64,000 bases of DNA from UMGS1370 sp046957575 (lineage in GTDB: Bacteria; Bacillota; Clostridia; Lachnospirales; Lachnospiraceae), in NCBI GenBank assembly GCA_046957575.1, contig JBKUOG010000002.1, forward strand, positions 62,001 through 126,000, read 5' to 3'. A model generated the notes under the pieces. The model worked only from the letters and a program-made list of their open reading frames with translations. It was not told the DNA's origin and made no database searches. Numbering within the stretch: position 1 is the stretch's first letter; each line of letters begins with the position of its first letter. The position numbers and the translations under genes were made by a program. Shown here in pieces: positions 52,936 to 61,315 of the stretch.

Positions 52936-54354
52936 CTGGTATTCTCTGCAGGCTGCTGCAAATCCTGCCACGAATTCCGGACAGGAACGGTAATAAAAAT
53001 GAGGAAAGCCAGCCAGGGTGTACCCTTTTTCTTCCATGGTTTTCCACTCTCTTATTCCGACAGGTTTTTTAGCATCCATCAAGGTATTTTCCTGCTCCTG
53101 TTCCGTTTTTTCTACTTGCCAGTAGTGAAATTCATGGGCGCGAATCCGGGCATTTTCTTTTAAAAATGCCGAATCTCTTCTGGCCTTCAGGGTAATATAT
53201 CCAAAATTTCCAAGACGCTCCCCTTTTTTTCCAACGCCGGAAAAGATGCCGCACATGGGGTAAGTTTTTCCATCTGCTCCTTCCAGGGTTTCCAGCAGAT
53301 ACAGATATCCTCCGCACTCTCCATGTATGGGCATTCCGGATGCTGCAGCCTGATAAATCGAAACTCTCATAGTCTCATTTTCCGCTAACTTCTCTGCATA
53401 AAGTTCTGGATACCCGCCTCCAATGAGCAGGCCGTCTGCATCTTTTGGAATCCTTTCATCGTGAAGAGGCGAAAAATAGGTCAAAATTGCCCCCTGCTCT
53501 TCCAGGGCTTTTAAATTCTCGTGATAATAAAAGCAAAATGCCTCATCTTTTGCCACTGCCAGATGAAAGGGCGTCAGTTCTTTTGGACCCGTCATTTGTC
53601 GGACAGTCCCGAATGTCTCCTTTTCCGGTTCTTTTTCTTTCTCCCCTTCTGCAATCTCAAGGAGGGCAAAAACGTCCAAACTGGTTTCCAAAACATCTGC
53701 CAGTTTCCCGATCTGCTCTTTTAAGTCTGCTATCTCATCCGGCAAAACAAGTCCCAGATGCCTGCTCTCAATGTGAAGAAAATCCAGCCTGGGAATGTAT
53801 CCTGCAACTGTAATACCCAGTTCCTCTTCTATTGCCTTTTTTAATCCGGGATAAATCATGGGTGAAACCTGATTGAGCACCACCCCTTTTATCCGGCTTT
53901 TTTTCTCTTTTTCATCCTGTCTGTCAAACGGGACATAGTCCAAAAAACCTTTTATTAATGCTACCAGTGACAGACTACTTCCTCTGGCATCCACAGCCAG
54001 AATGACCGGCGCCTGTAAGGTGTTTGCCACTTCGTAAGTGCTGGCCTTAGGCAGAATTCCGGCTAAACCGTCAAAATACCCCATGACTCCTTCAATCAGG
54101 GCAATCCCTGTCTCTTTGCCAAGACAGCCCCGGATAAATACCTCTCTTAAGCCTTCCTGCGTCTCAAAAAAGCTGTCCAGATTCCGACTTTCCACACCTA
54201 AAACCCTTTTATGAAACAGAGGGTCAATATAATCCGGTCCGCATTTAAAAGAAGCTGTGGGAATCTGTCTGCGCTTTAACAGTTCTAAAAGCCCACAGGT
54301 CAAAATCGTCTTTCCGCTGCCGCTTTTTGGGGCTGCGATCACCAGTTTTTTCAT
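52891..54354 (-). CDS. cbiA: cobyrinate a,c-diamide synthase, C-terminus from a MITE
   Basis: A 487-residue amidotransferase. The ATP domain begins VIAAPKSGSGKTILTCGLLE, and the glutaminase Cys is in GECGGYLYLLE. The family-like sequence ends near FAAACREYQ. The final 14 residues (VTVQPCEDSDRKKR) and the TGA are read from the terminal repeat of MITE copy 3, so the original C-terminus has been replaced or cut. The catalytic domains are intact, and the change is probably tolerated. It overlaps the cbiET stop/start region by 4 bp. Confidence 0.95.
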   Translation of the reverse strand: MKKLVIAAPKSGSGKTILTCGLLELLKRRQIPTASFKCGPDYIDPLFHKRVLGVESRNLDSFFETQEGLREVFIRGCLGKETGIALIEGVMGYFDGLAGILPKASTYEVANTLQAPVILAVDARGSSLSLVALIKGFLDYVPFDRQDEKEKKSRIKGVVLNQVSPMIYPGLKKAIEEELGITVAGYIPRLDFLHIESRHLGLVLPDEIADLKEQIGKLADVLETSLDVFALLEIAEGEKEKEPEKETFGTVRQMTGPKELTPFHLAVAKDEAFCFYYHENLKALEEQGAILTYFSPLHDERIPKDADGLLIGGGYPELYAEKLAENETMRVSIYQAAASGMPIHGECGGYLYLLETLEGADGKTYPMCGIFSGVGKKGERLGNFGYITLKARRDSAFLKENARIRAHEFHYWQVEKTEQEQENTLMDAKKPVGIREWKTMEEKGYTLAGFPHFYYRSCPEFVAGFAAACREYQVTVQPCEDSDRKKR

Positions 54355-55664
54355 AGTTTTTCTATCTCTTTCTTTCCTCTGCAGCCAGCCAGTGTGACAA
54401 TATAAATGGGATTTCTCCCCTTTTGCATGTGATAAGGACCTGCCGAAACAGTTTCTGAAACCCCTGCCTGAATTATCTCTGTCTCTTCAAATTCCCACTC
54501 TTTCATGATTTCCAGGCATTCCGCCAGAGTCTCCAACGTTATGGCAGTAATGACTATCCGGGTCTTCTGGTTCTTTATCAGCAGCGCCTCAGCAATGCTG
54601 GTCAGTTTTCCTCCGGAGCCCCCGATAAATCCATGGGTTGGCGCAGGCAGTTTATCAAGCGCTTCTGGCGCTTCCCCTGCAACAACGAAAAATCCTTTTT
54701 CTTCCGGAATCAGGGCCTGCCGGTTTTTCTCAATTAATTCCAGTCCCTCCGGATTTTTCTCAACTGCAAATACCTGACTGGACATAGTCCCTAAAAGCAT
54801 GGCGGCTGCCACTGCAACAGAGCCGGTTCCCGCCCCGATATCATAAAGGCAGGATCCTTTTTGCAGCTTTAGCTTTGCCAGAACAATGGAGCGAATTTCT
54901 TCTTTTGTCATAGGGACTCTGCCCCTGATAAAATCAGAATCCTTTAAGGAAAAACCGGCAATTTTGCCCCCCTCAAACTGTTTTTTCGGCCTGGGATTTT
55001 CTGTAAAACAGCAGACCAGTCTGCCCAGACTTTCCAGTTCTGCTATCCGGTTTTCAGCCAGTTCTTTTGCTGTCCCGCACACCAGACGCTCATTGTCATA
55101 AGACAGATTAGAGCCAAAAGAGAGGAAGCAGTCAGAAAGCCCTTTTTCCTGTAACTTTTGACAAAGCAGTTTTGGCGTAATCTGTCCGCCTAAAAGAAAA
55201 AAACACTTCCCATGTTCCCCAATGCGGCGGATATAGTCCTCATTCCTTCCATGAAGGCTGACGATTTCAGCATCCTGCCAGTCCAGTCCCATTCTGGCAG
55301 CACAGTAAGAAATAGAAGAAATTCCCGGAATCACTGCAACCTGCCATCCTGCCTGCTTTAGCCGCTCTTTTACCTTTCCGGCACCGCTGTAAAATCCTGT
55401 GTCTCCGGAAAAAAGAACTGCTCCGGTTTGAATCTCATCCCTTTGTTCATCCAGCCACACTTCTATCTCATCTGCATCATAACAGTCCAGCACCCTTTTT
55501 CCAAAAATCAGGTTTTCCACGCTTTTCAGCATTCTTTTTGCCCCGGCCACTGCATCCGCCTGGGCAATAGCCCGCTCTCCGGCCAAAGTCAGCTGGTCCT
55601 CTCCTCCCATGCCGATTCCAACCAGATAAATCACAGGCTCATAGTCTCTGTTTTCTTGTCTCAT
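54351..55664 (-). CDS. cbiET: cobalt-precorrin-7 methyltransferase/decarboxylase, CbiE-CbiT fusion
   Basis: A 437-residue fusion. The N-terminal CbiE tetrapyrrole methylase domain has YLVGIGMGGEDQLT and LFSGDTGFYSGAGK. The C-terminal CbiT domain (from about residue 240) has RGRVPMTKEEIRSIVLAKL and the SAM loop LYDIGAGTGSVAVAAA. It methylates C5 and C15 and removes the C12 acetate carboxylate. It overlaps cbiJ by 26 bp. Confidence 0.95.
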   Translation of the reverse strand: MRQENRDYEPVIYLVGIGMGGEDQLTLAGERAIAQADAVAGAKRMLKSVENLIFGKRVLDCYDADEIEVWLDEQRDEIQTGAVLFSGDTGFYSGAGKVKERLKQAGWQVAVIPGISSISYCAARMGLDWQDAEIVSLHGRNEDYIRRIGEHGKCFFLLGGQITPKLLCQKLQEKGLSDCFLSFGSNLSYDNERLVCGTAKELAENRIAELESLGRLVCCFTENPRPKKQFEGGKIAGFSLKDSDFIRGRVPMTKEEIRSIVLAKLKLQKGSCLYDIGAGTGSVAVAAAMLLGTMSSQVFAVEKNPEGLELIEKNRQALIPEEKGFFVVAGEAPEALDKLPAPTHGFIGGSGGKLTSIAEALLIKNQKTRIVITAITLETLAECLEIMKEWEFEETEIIQAGVSETVSAGPYHMQKGRNPIYIVTLAGCRGKKEIEKL

Positions 55665-56421
55665 ACCACTGCATCACCTCTTCTGCGCTCATTCCCGTTT
55701 CCTCCTTCGGCCGGTCTATCACCAGCGCCGGGATTTTAGCCTTAGCCGCTGCTTTTATTTTTTCCAGATAACCGCCTTCTTTTCCTCCGTCCTTTGTTAC
55801 CAGAACGCGGCAGTCATATTCCTGTATCATGGCAATGTTGAAATTCATGGAAAAGGGACCCTGGGCAGCAATGACATGGCGGCCTTTCAGTCCCAGTTTT
55901 TTGCAGCAGGTAAGCACCGAAGGAACGGGAAGTACTCTGGCATAGATCCGTTGTTCAAAGTCCGGAATTGCTGCAAAAAAAGCCAGTTCTTTGCTTCCTG
56001 TGCAAAGAAGCACATTTCCCTTTTTGCCTTTCAGCCATTGTGCCGCTTCTTCTGCCGACGACACATGAACGATCCAGGGAGCTAACTGTTCCTCTTCTTC
56101 TGCTGTCAGCAGTTCTTCCTGCCTTAGACAGCGAATCCTCTCTGTGCCTGTCTCTTTACATGCACACAAAATCTCCTTTGTCACTTCTTTTGCGTAAGGG
56201 TGGGTGGCGTCAATCACCAGATCAATGGAATGCCGCCTTATAAATTCCGCCATCTCTTTCCCGTCCATACGCCCGGTATAAATCGGAACACTAACATCCT
56301 CCAGCAGTTCTTTTCCATAATCAGTGGCAACACTTACCAAAACCTGACAGCCCTGCTCTTTTAGACGTTTTGCCAGAATCCGCCCCTCTGTGGTTCCGGC
56401 AAAAATCAGAACTTTAGCCAT
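55639..56421 (-). CDS. cbiJ: cobalt-precorrin-6A reductase
   Basis: A 260-residue CobK/CbiJ protein. The Rossmann-like start VLIFAGTTEGRILAKRL binds NADPH. Other family text is VIDATHPYAKEVTKEI and IAAQGPFSMNFNIAMI, followed by LVTKDGGKEGG. It overlaps cbiH by 8 bp. Confidence 0.95.
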   Translation of the reverse strand: MAKVLIFAGTTEGRILAKRLKEQGCQVLVSVATDYGKELLEDVSVPIYTGRMDGKEMAEFIRRHSIDLVIDATHPYAKEVTKEILCACKETGTERIRCLRQEELLTAEEEEQLAPWIVHVSSAEEAAQWLKGKKGNVLLCTGSKELAFFAAIPDFEQRIYARVLPVPSVLTCCKKLGLKGRHVIAAQGPFSMNFNIAMIQEYDCRVLVTKDGGKEGGYLEKIKAAAKAKIPALVIDRPKEETGMSAEEVMQWYETRKQRL

Positions 56422-57148
56422 AATGGTATCCCCTGGGAGTCACCATGTAATCTCCTATTTTTCTGGTAGAAGAATTACCGATAAACACTGTAGTAAACAT
56501 ATCCGTCTGCCTGTCTTTCAGTTCTTTTAAAGAAAGGATCTCCATCTCTTCTCCCTGGCGTCCGATGCTTTTTACAATGCCGCACACCGTCTCTTCGGAT
56601 CGGCTCTTTGCCACGATCTCACAGGCTTTTTTCAGGTAGTCTCCTCTTTTTTTGCTGGACGGGTTATAGATACAGATCACAAAGTCCGCCTGTGCTGCCG
56701 CGCTGACTCTCTTTTCGATCACTTCCATAGGGGTAAGAAGATCGCTTAAACTGATGACTGCAAAATCGTGAATCAAAGGTGCTCCTAATACCGCTGCTCC
56801 GGCACAGGCCGCCGTTACCCCAGCAATCACCTGAATCTTTATCCCAGGATACTCCGGGGCCAGTTCTAAAATCAGCCCGGCCATGCCGTACACTCCCGCG
56901 TCCCCGCTGCAGACCATGGCCACTGTGCGCCCTTTTGCTGCCTCTTCTAATGCCATCCGGCACCGGTCTACCTCCTGGCGCATAGGGGTTGTCAAAAATT
57001 CTTTCTCCCCAAAATGTTCTTTTACTAAGTCTACATAGACTGTATATCCGGCAATGACATCACTGTTTTTTAGGGCATGGATTGCTTCTACTGTCATCTT
57101 GTCATAGGCCCCTGGCCCGATTCCCACTACATATACACATCCTGGCAT
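56414..57148 (-). CDS. cbiH: cobalt-precorrin-3 C17-methyltransferase
   Basis: A 244-residue tetrapyrrole methylase. It has VVGIGPGAYDKMTVEA, AGYTVYVDLV, MVCSGDAGVYGMAG and VIAGVTAACAGAAVLGAPL. It contracts the ring at C20 and methylates C17. Some relatives are fused to CbiG; this one is a plain single-domain CbiH. Confidence 0.95.
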   Translation of the reverse strand: MPGCVYVVGIGPGAYDKMTVEAIHALKNSDVIAGYTVYVDLVKEHFGEKEFLTTPMRQEVDRCRMALEEAAKGRTVAMVCSGDAGVYGMAGLILELAPEYPGIKIQVIAGVTAACAGAAVLGAPLIHDFAVISLSDLLTPMEVIEKRVSAAAQADFVICIYNPSSKKRGDYLKKACEIVAKSRSEETVCGIVKSIGRQGEEMEILSLKELKDRQTDMFTTVFIGNSSTRKIGDYMVTPRGYHYG

Positions 57149-57166
57149 ACTTGTATCCTCCTGCTT

Positions 57167-57934
57167 TTATTGGTTTTTTTCACCCTGCCGGTATCCTGTA
57201 GTAAACTCCGGATGATACAGGCGGGAGCGCTCATAGTGTTTCTGGGCAACCGCCTGGCCTGCCACAATCAGGGCCATCCGGTTAATCCCTGCTTTTTTTG
57301 CCTCTTCTGCCAGGTTTTCTACCCGGCAGACAATCACTTTTTCATCCGGCCAGGTGGCTTTATACACAATCGCTGCCGGCGTATCCGGCTCATACCCTCC
57401 GGCAATCAGTTCCCGGCTTAACTGTTCTAGCATTCCAGCACTTAAAAAGATGGTCATGGTTGCCTTGTGGGCAGCAAAAGAGCGGATACTCTCTCTTTCC
57501 GGAACTCCTGTCCTTCCGGCCATCCGGGTAATAATCACACTCTGAGAAATATCCGGAAGGGTATACTCCATCCGAAGCGCTGCTGCTGCTCCGCAAAAAG
57601 AAGAAACTCCCGGACATATCTCATAGGAGATGGAATATTCATCAAAGGCATCCATCTGTTCTCTAATCGCCCCATATAAAGACGGATCTCCTGTATGAAG
57701 ACGGACAGTCATCCATCCCTTTTCTTCTGCCTCTTTTACCGTCTCCACCACTTCTTCCAACGTCATCTTTGCGCTGTCATAAATCCGGCAGGTTTCTTTT
57801 GCCATTTTTAAAAGTCCCGGATTGACCAGCGATCCAGCATAAATAATCATATCTGCCTGTTTTAAAAGATTTGCACCTCTGAGGGTAATCAGATCTTCTG
57901 CCCCTGGGCCTGCACCTACGATATGTACCATCAT
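57167..57934 (-). CDS. cbiF: cobalt-precorrin-4 C11-methyltransferase
   Basis: A 255-residue methylase with VGAGPGAEDLITLRGANLL, IIYAGSLVNP and RLHTGDPSLYGAIREQMDA, the usual CbiF/CobM sequence. It starts by overlapping cbiL 4 bp and ends 18 bp before cbiH. Confidence 0.96.
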   Translation of the reverse strand: MMVHIVGAGPGAEDLITLRGANLLKQADMIIYAGSLVNPGLLKMAKETCRIYDSAKMTLEEVVETVKEAEEKGWMTVRLHTGDPSLYGAIREQMDAFDEYSISYEICPGVSSFCGAAAALRMEYTLPDISQSVIITRMAGRTGVPERESIRSFAAHKATMTIFLSAGMLEQLSRELIAGGYEPDTPAAIVYKATWPDEKVIVCRVENLAEEAKKAGINRMALIVAGQAVAQKHYERSRLYHPEFTTGYRQGEKNQ

Positions 57935-58653
57935 TCCTCCTTATCTCTTACAATAAACAAAGAGTAATATCCTGCGTCTTCGTCAATCTCTTCGGCTGAA
58001 TGATAGATTTTTTCTCCATCCATGCCGCAGCACAAAACCCCTGCTGCTTCCTTGTGTTCTTTTATTAAGAGTTCTTTTACCACAGAGATTTTTTTTCCTG
58101 ATTTCATCAAAACCTTAACTCCGGAAAGATTTAGCCCTTCCTCAATCTGGTAAGTTGCAGGCAGAACGTGAAGCTCCTCCGAACCGCTTACCAAAGCCCG
58201 GTTAAGCTTTGCAGAAACCGCGCAGAAGGATGGAACTCCGCTTACAATTTCTGCCTTTTCCCCTGCCTGTAAAACCCGCTGATAGACGTATAAGCAGGTA
58301 GAATAAACGGTGGCGTCTCCCAGCGTTAAAAAGGCTACATTCTCCCCTTTTGCCAGTCGTTCCCGTATGGTTTTGGCCGCCTTTTGGTGGCAGTTTTCCA
58401 GAACCTCTTTTTCTTTTGTCATAGGCATGGGAAGACATAAAATCTCTTTCTCTGCAATCTCCGGCACTGCCCCCAAAGCGATCCGATATGCCACGCAGTC
58501 CTCTAAAGACTCATTGGGAAGGGCGATTACCTGGCATTCTTTTATCACTCTCACTGCTTTTAATGTCATTAATTCCGGATCTCCGGGGCCTACGCTGACC
58601 CCGTAAAGCGTCCCTCTTTCAGGGACGTTTTCTGTATGTTCACAATGCTTCAT
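57931..58653 (-). CDS. cbiL: cobalt-precorrin-2 C20-methyltransferase
   Basis: A 240-residue methylase: LYGVSVGPGDPELMTLKAVRVI near the N-terminus, FLTLGDATVYSTCLYV and IVSGVPSFCAVSAKLNRAL. It performs the first methylation after cobalt insertion. It lies 3 bp after cbiD. Confidence 0.95.
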   Translation of the reverse strand: MKHCEHTENVPERGTLYGVSVGPGDPELMTLKAVRVIKECQVIALPNESLEDCVAYRIALGAVPEIAEKEILCLPMPMTKEKEVLENCHQKAAKTIRERLAKGENVAFLTLGDATVYSTCLYVYQRVLQAGEKAEIVSGVPSFCAVSAKLNRALVSGSEELHVLPATYQIEEGLNLSGVKVLMKSGKKISVVKELLIKEHKEAAGVLCCGMDGEKIYHSAEEIDEDAGYYSLFIVRDKEE

Positions 58654-58656
58654 CGC

Positions 58657-59865
58657 TTACTGTTCTCTGGGAATCTCTTCTAAAAGCCGTCCGGCTTCTG
58701 AAGTCATGCCCAATACTCCTTTCTGATTGGTAAACAGGATTGCTTCTGCCCAGACCTTTCCTCCGGCCCGCTTTTTAAGATAAAACTGGATCCGCTTCAT
58801 GATCTGCTCCAGAACCAGTTCCTTAAGCCCCTGCTCTTCTAAAATTTCCAGCGCCTGCTCTACAGTAATGGCATTTAAAATCTGTTGGATTGCCCCTTTC
58901 TCTGCCCCGCACGCTCCTGACCAAGCGGCTAAAATCTCCATTCTTCCGTCTGCCATGGAGGAATGTGTATTCATAATCCCTGCTGCCAGCTTAATTAATT
59001 TTCCTCCATGTCCGATTAAAAGTACGGTTTGAAAGCCAAATTCTCCAGCCATATCCAGGGTTTCCCCAATATAATTAGAGCACTTTACCGCTCGGTCCGG
59101 ATCAATGTGAAGGGACTCTTTTAAGAAGGTTTCCCCATAATTTCCTGGCACTAAAAGCAGGTGTTTTTCTCCCAGAGCAGCCTTTTGCTTTATGGAAAGA
59201 CGGATGGTTTCAATAAGGGCTGCCTCGCTCATAGGCTCTACAATCCCGCTGGTTCCCAAAATAGAAATCCCTCCTGTAATTCCCAGACAGGGATTAAAGG
59301 TCTTTTCTGCGATTCGTTCTCCTTCGGGAACCGAAATGGTGATCTTTAATCTGCCTGTAAATTCCAGTTCTTCGCAGATTTTTTTTACCTCGCCAAATAT
59401 CATCTCTCTTGGAACCGGATTAATGGCCGCCTTTCCCACCGGACAGGAAAGTCCGGGTTTTGTCACCCTTCCCACCCCTGTTCCTCCATCCAGATAAAGG
59501 GCAGGACCGTCTCCGGTCTGATAACAGGCGTTTACAGCATTTTCTGTATCCAGATCTTCCTTTGGAAAACTGCCCGGTTTTGGCAAGTATTCCGCTTTGG
59601 CATAAATAAACGCCCCGTCTGTAGCATCCGGATCATCTCCGGCATCTTTTCTCACTGCACAGGAAACCATGTCCTTTTCCTGGCGGATTTCTTCTATTGA
59701 AAGGAAAAGATCCACCCCTTTTGGCGTCATCAGCCGGATACTTTCCATCCTTTCTTTTGTAAGCAGCATCCATACTGCCGCCTTAGAAGCAGCGGCCGCA
59801 CAGGTTCCTGTAGTGTATCCCCGGCGCAGTTTCTTTTGGTTTCGATATACATAAGCGTCTTCCAT
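58657..59865 (-). CDS. cbiD: cobalt-precorrin-5B C1-methyltransferase
   Basis: A 402-residue CbiD with the signature LRRGYTTGTCAAAASKAA, then GGTGVGRVTKPGLSCPVGKA, NPVPREMI and GITGGISILGTSGIVEPMS. CbiD is specific to the anaerobic, early-cobalt route. It lies 17 bp after cbiK. Confidence 0.97.
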   Translation of the reverse strand: MEDAYVYRNQKKLRRGYTTGTCAAAASKAAVWMLLTKERMESIRLMTPKGVDLFLSIEEIRQEKDMVSCAVRKDAGDDPDATDGAFIYAKAEYLPKPGSFPKEDLDTENAVNACYQTGDGPALYLDGGTGVGRVTKPGLSCPVGKAAINPVPREMIFGEVKKICEELEFTGRLKITISVPEGERIAEKTFNPCLGITGGISILGTSGIVEPMSEAALIETIRLSIKQKAALGEKHLLLVPGNYGETFLKESLHIDPDRAVKCSNYIGETLDMAGEFGFQTVLLIGHGGKLIKLAAGIMNTHSSMADGRMEILAAWSGACGAEKGAIQQILNAITVEQALEILEEQGLKELVLEQIMKRIQFYLKKRAGGKVWAEAILFTNQKGVLGMTSEAGRLLEEIPREQ

Positions 59866-59882
59866 CTGACTCTTTCCTTTAT

Positions 59883-60725
59883 CTACGCGAAGGCGTTTCT
59901 GGCGGCGTTTTCCATGCAGGAAGAAGCGCCGTCCTGAGCTTCCTCAATTGCAGACCTGATATGCTCCAGAAACAGTTCCTGGATTCCCTTATATTCTCCC
60001 AGTCCTTTTAAGATGCAGGAAATCTCATATCCTTCCTGCTCTAAGGCATATTTCCAGGAATCCTCTTTATCACTTGCCATGTCATGTCTTGCATGATCGC
60101 CTGCCACAATCATAAACGGGGCTAAGATTACCTTTTTATAGCCGCCTTCTCTTAGCCGGCGTTTCATTGTATCTAAGGATGGATAGGCTTCTACCGTTCC
60201 CAAAAACACATTTTTATAGCCCATATCTTTCATCCGGTAATCCAGGGCAGCATAAACCGTATTGGCATAATGGGTGGTTCCATGGCCCATAAATACCAGA
60301 GCCGTATCCTCTGGAATCTCTCCCATTTCTTCCATCAGTGCCTCAATTACCTGACAGGAATCCTCTTCGCTGGTAAGGAGGGGTGCCCCAAATAAAATCT
60401 CGTTAAACTGATCCTCAAATGCCAGTACATCCTTTATCATCTGGTCATTTTCGATTCCATTAATCACATGGGTCGGCTGGACAAACACCTGTTTTACTCC
60501 CTGTGAAACCATCTGTTCCATTGCTTCTTTTACCGTATTGACATGATAGTTATCCCTGTTTTTTAACTTTCGGATAATCATACCGCTGGTCCATGCCCTG
60601 ACTACCTGTGCCTGGGGATATGCTTCCTGAATCCGGTTTTCTATGGCATCTATGGTCTTTTTGCGGGTATCCGGATAACTGGTTCCAAAACTGACAACCA
60701 GAATTCCTGTTTCTTTTTTTGGCAT
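59883..60725 (-). CDS. cbiK: sirohydrochlorin cobaltochelatase
   Basis: A 280-residue CbiK, which inserts cobalt into sirohydrochlorin. It opens GILVVSFGTSYPDTRKKTID, and the metal-binding histidines lie in MGHGTTHYAN and PFMIVAGDHARHDM. There is no signal peptide, so it is cytoplasmic. It is the first gene of the operon, directly behind the riboswitch terminator. Confidence 0.97.
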   Translation of the reverse strand: MPKKETGILVVSFGTSYPDTRKKTIDAIENRIQEAYPQAQVVRAWTSGMIIRKLKNRDNYHVNTVKEAMEQMVSQGVKQVFVQPTHVINGIENDQMIKDVLAFEDQFNEILFGAPLLTSEEDSCQVIEALMEEMGEIPEDTALVFMGHGTTHYANTVYAALDYRMKDMGYKNVFLGTVEAYPSLDTMKRRLREGGYKKVILAPFMIVAGDHARHDMASDKEDSWKYALEQEGYEISCILKGLGEYKGIQELFLEHIRSAIEEAQDGASSCMENAARNAFA

Positions 60726-60801
60726 TCTATTTTCCCTTTCTATTCTGTAATGGGAGCGATCCTGTGAATTTTTATAAGTTAATTTCCTATGAATTAATAA
60801 G

Positions 60802-60819
60802 TAGGAAGTAATTTCCTAT
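60802..60819. repeat. small palindrome related to 13502-13519
   Basis: TAGGAAGTAATTTCCTAT, one base different from the core of the hairpin after the PBP gene. It lies between the riboswitch terminator and cbiK. Confidence 0.5.
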
Positions 60820-60823
60820 AAAA

Positions 60824-60852
60824 TAAAAAATACCGGCCTCTTCTGCCGGTAT
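60824..60852 (-). terminator. intrinsic terminator of the cobalamin riboswitch
   Basis: Minus strand ATACCGGC-AGAAGAG-GCCGGTAT then TTTTTTATTTTAT, about 100 bp before the cbiK start. Confidence 0.85.
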
Positions 60853-60928
60853 GAAAAATAGTCTCTGGATCTCTCCAGAAACATTTCGATACCTGGCCAT
60901 CGCTCGTAACCCTGGTATTATACAAAAA

Positions 60929-61040
60929 AGAGGCAGGTCTTCTGACTTGAAGCAACTCTGATTTGCTTTTCACAGCGGCGTGACCGTCAGGGATTTCCAC
61001 CCTGTTCCCTATTCTCCTGCCCCCTGGCAGGCACCTCTTT
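60929..61040 (-). promoter_or_regulatory. cobalamin (adenosylcobalamin) riboswitch
   Basis: On the minus strand: GAGGTGCCTGCC, GGGAACAGGGTGGAAATCCC, GACGGTCACGCCGCTGTGA (B12-box region) and AGTCAGAAGACCTGCCTC. These match the conserved blocks of the B12 aptamer. With the terminator at 60824-60852 it should shut off the 15-kb biosynthetic operon when cobalamin is plentiful. Confidence 0.93.
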
Positions 61041-61055
61041 CCATGTCTGTTGTTC

Positions 61056-61084
61056 ATTGTATCTGGTTCTGACGGTGTTGTCAA
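61056..61084 (-). promoter_or_regulatory. promoter of the cobalamin operon
   Basis: TTGACA (61079-61084) and TACAAT (61056-61061) with a 17-bp spacer, just upstream of the aptamer. Confidence 0.8.
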
Positions 61085-61089
61085 ATCCT

Positions 61090-61275
61090 TTATGATTTCT
61101 CATACTCAAATTTCATCCCCCAGGATTTTCGGATATCATCCATCAGCTGAAGAACCGTCAGGCTGTCTTCTGGTGAAAATTTGTCGCTGGCGTTTCTGCC
61201 TTCTGCCACCCATCTGGAGGTTTCTTCTACCTGGTACTCAAATCCATTGACTGCAAACGGAATTATTTTATGCAA
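61090..61275 (-). pseudogene. C-terminal fragment of a Gfo/Idh/MocA oxidoreductase
   Basis: About 61 codons in frame (from a TTG) encode IIPFAVNGFEYQVEETSRWV and LTVLQLMDDIRKSWGMKFEYE. This corresponds to the extreme C-terminus of Gfo/Idh/MocA sugar dehydrogenases (NGFEYQIEE..., xxMDEIRxxWGxxYPFE). A stop codon (TAA) lies in frame two codons upstream, and the Rossmann domain is absent, so the gene is a remnant. The AAA ATPase gene lies directly upstream. Confidence 0.75.
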
Positions 61276-61315
61276 CCATTAAATTATACAATTTTTACCT
61301 TATATGCCTCATTTT

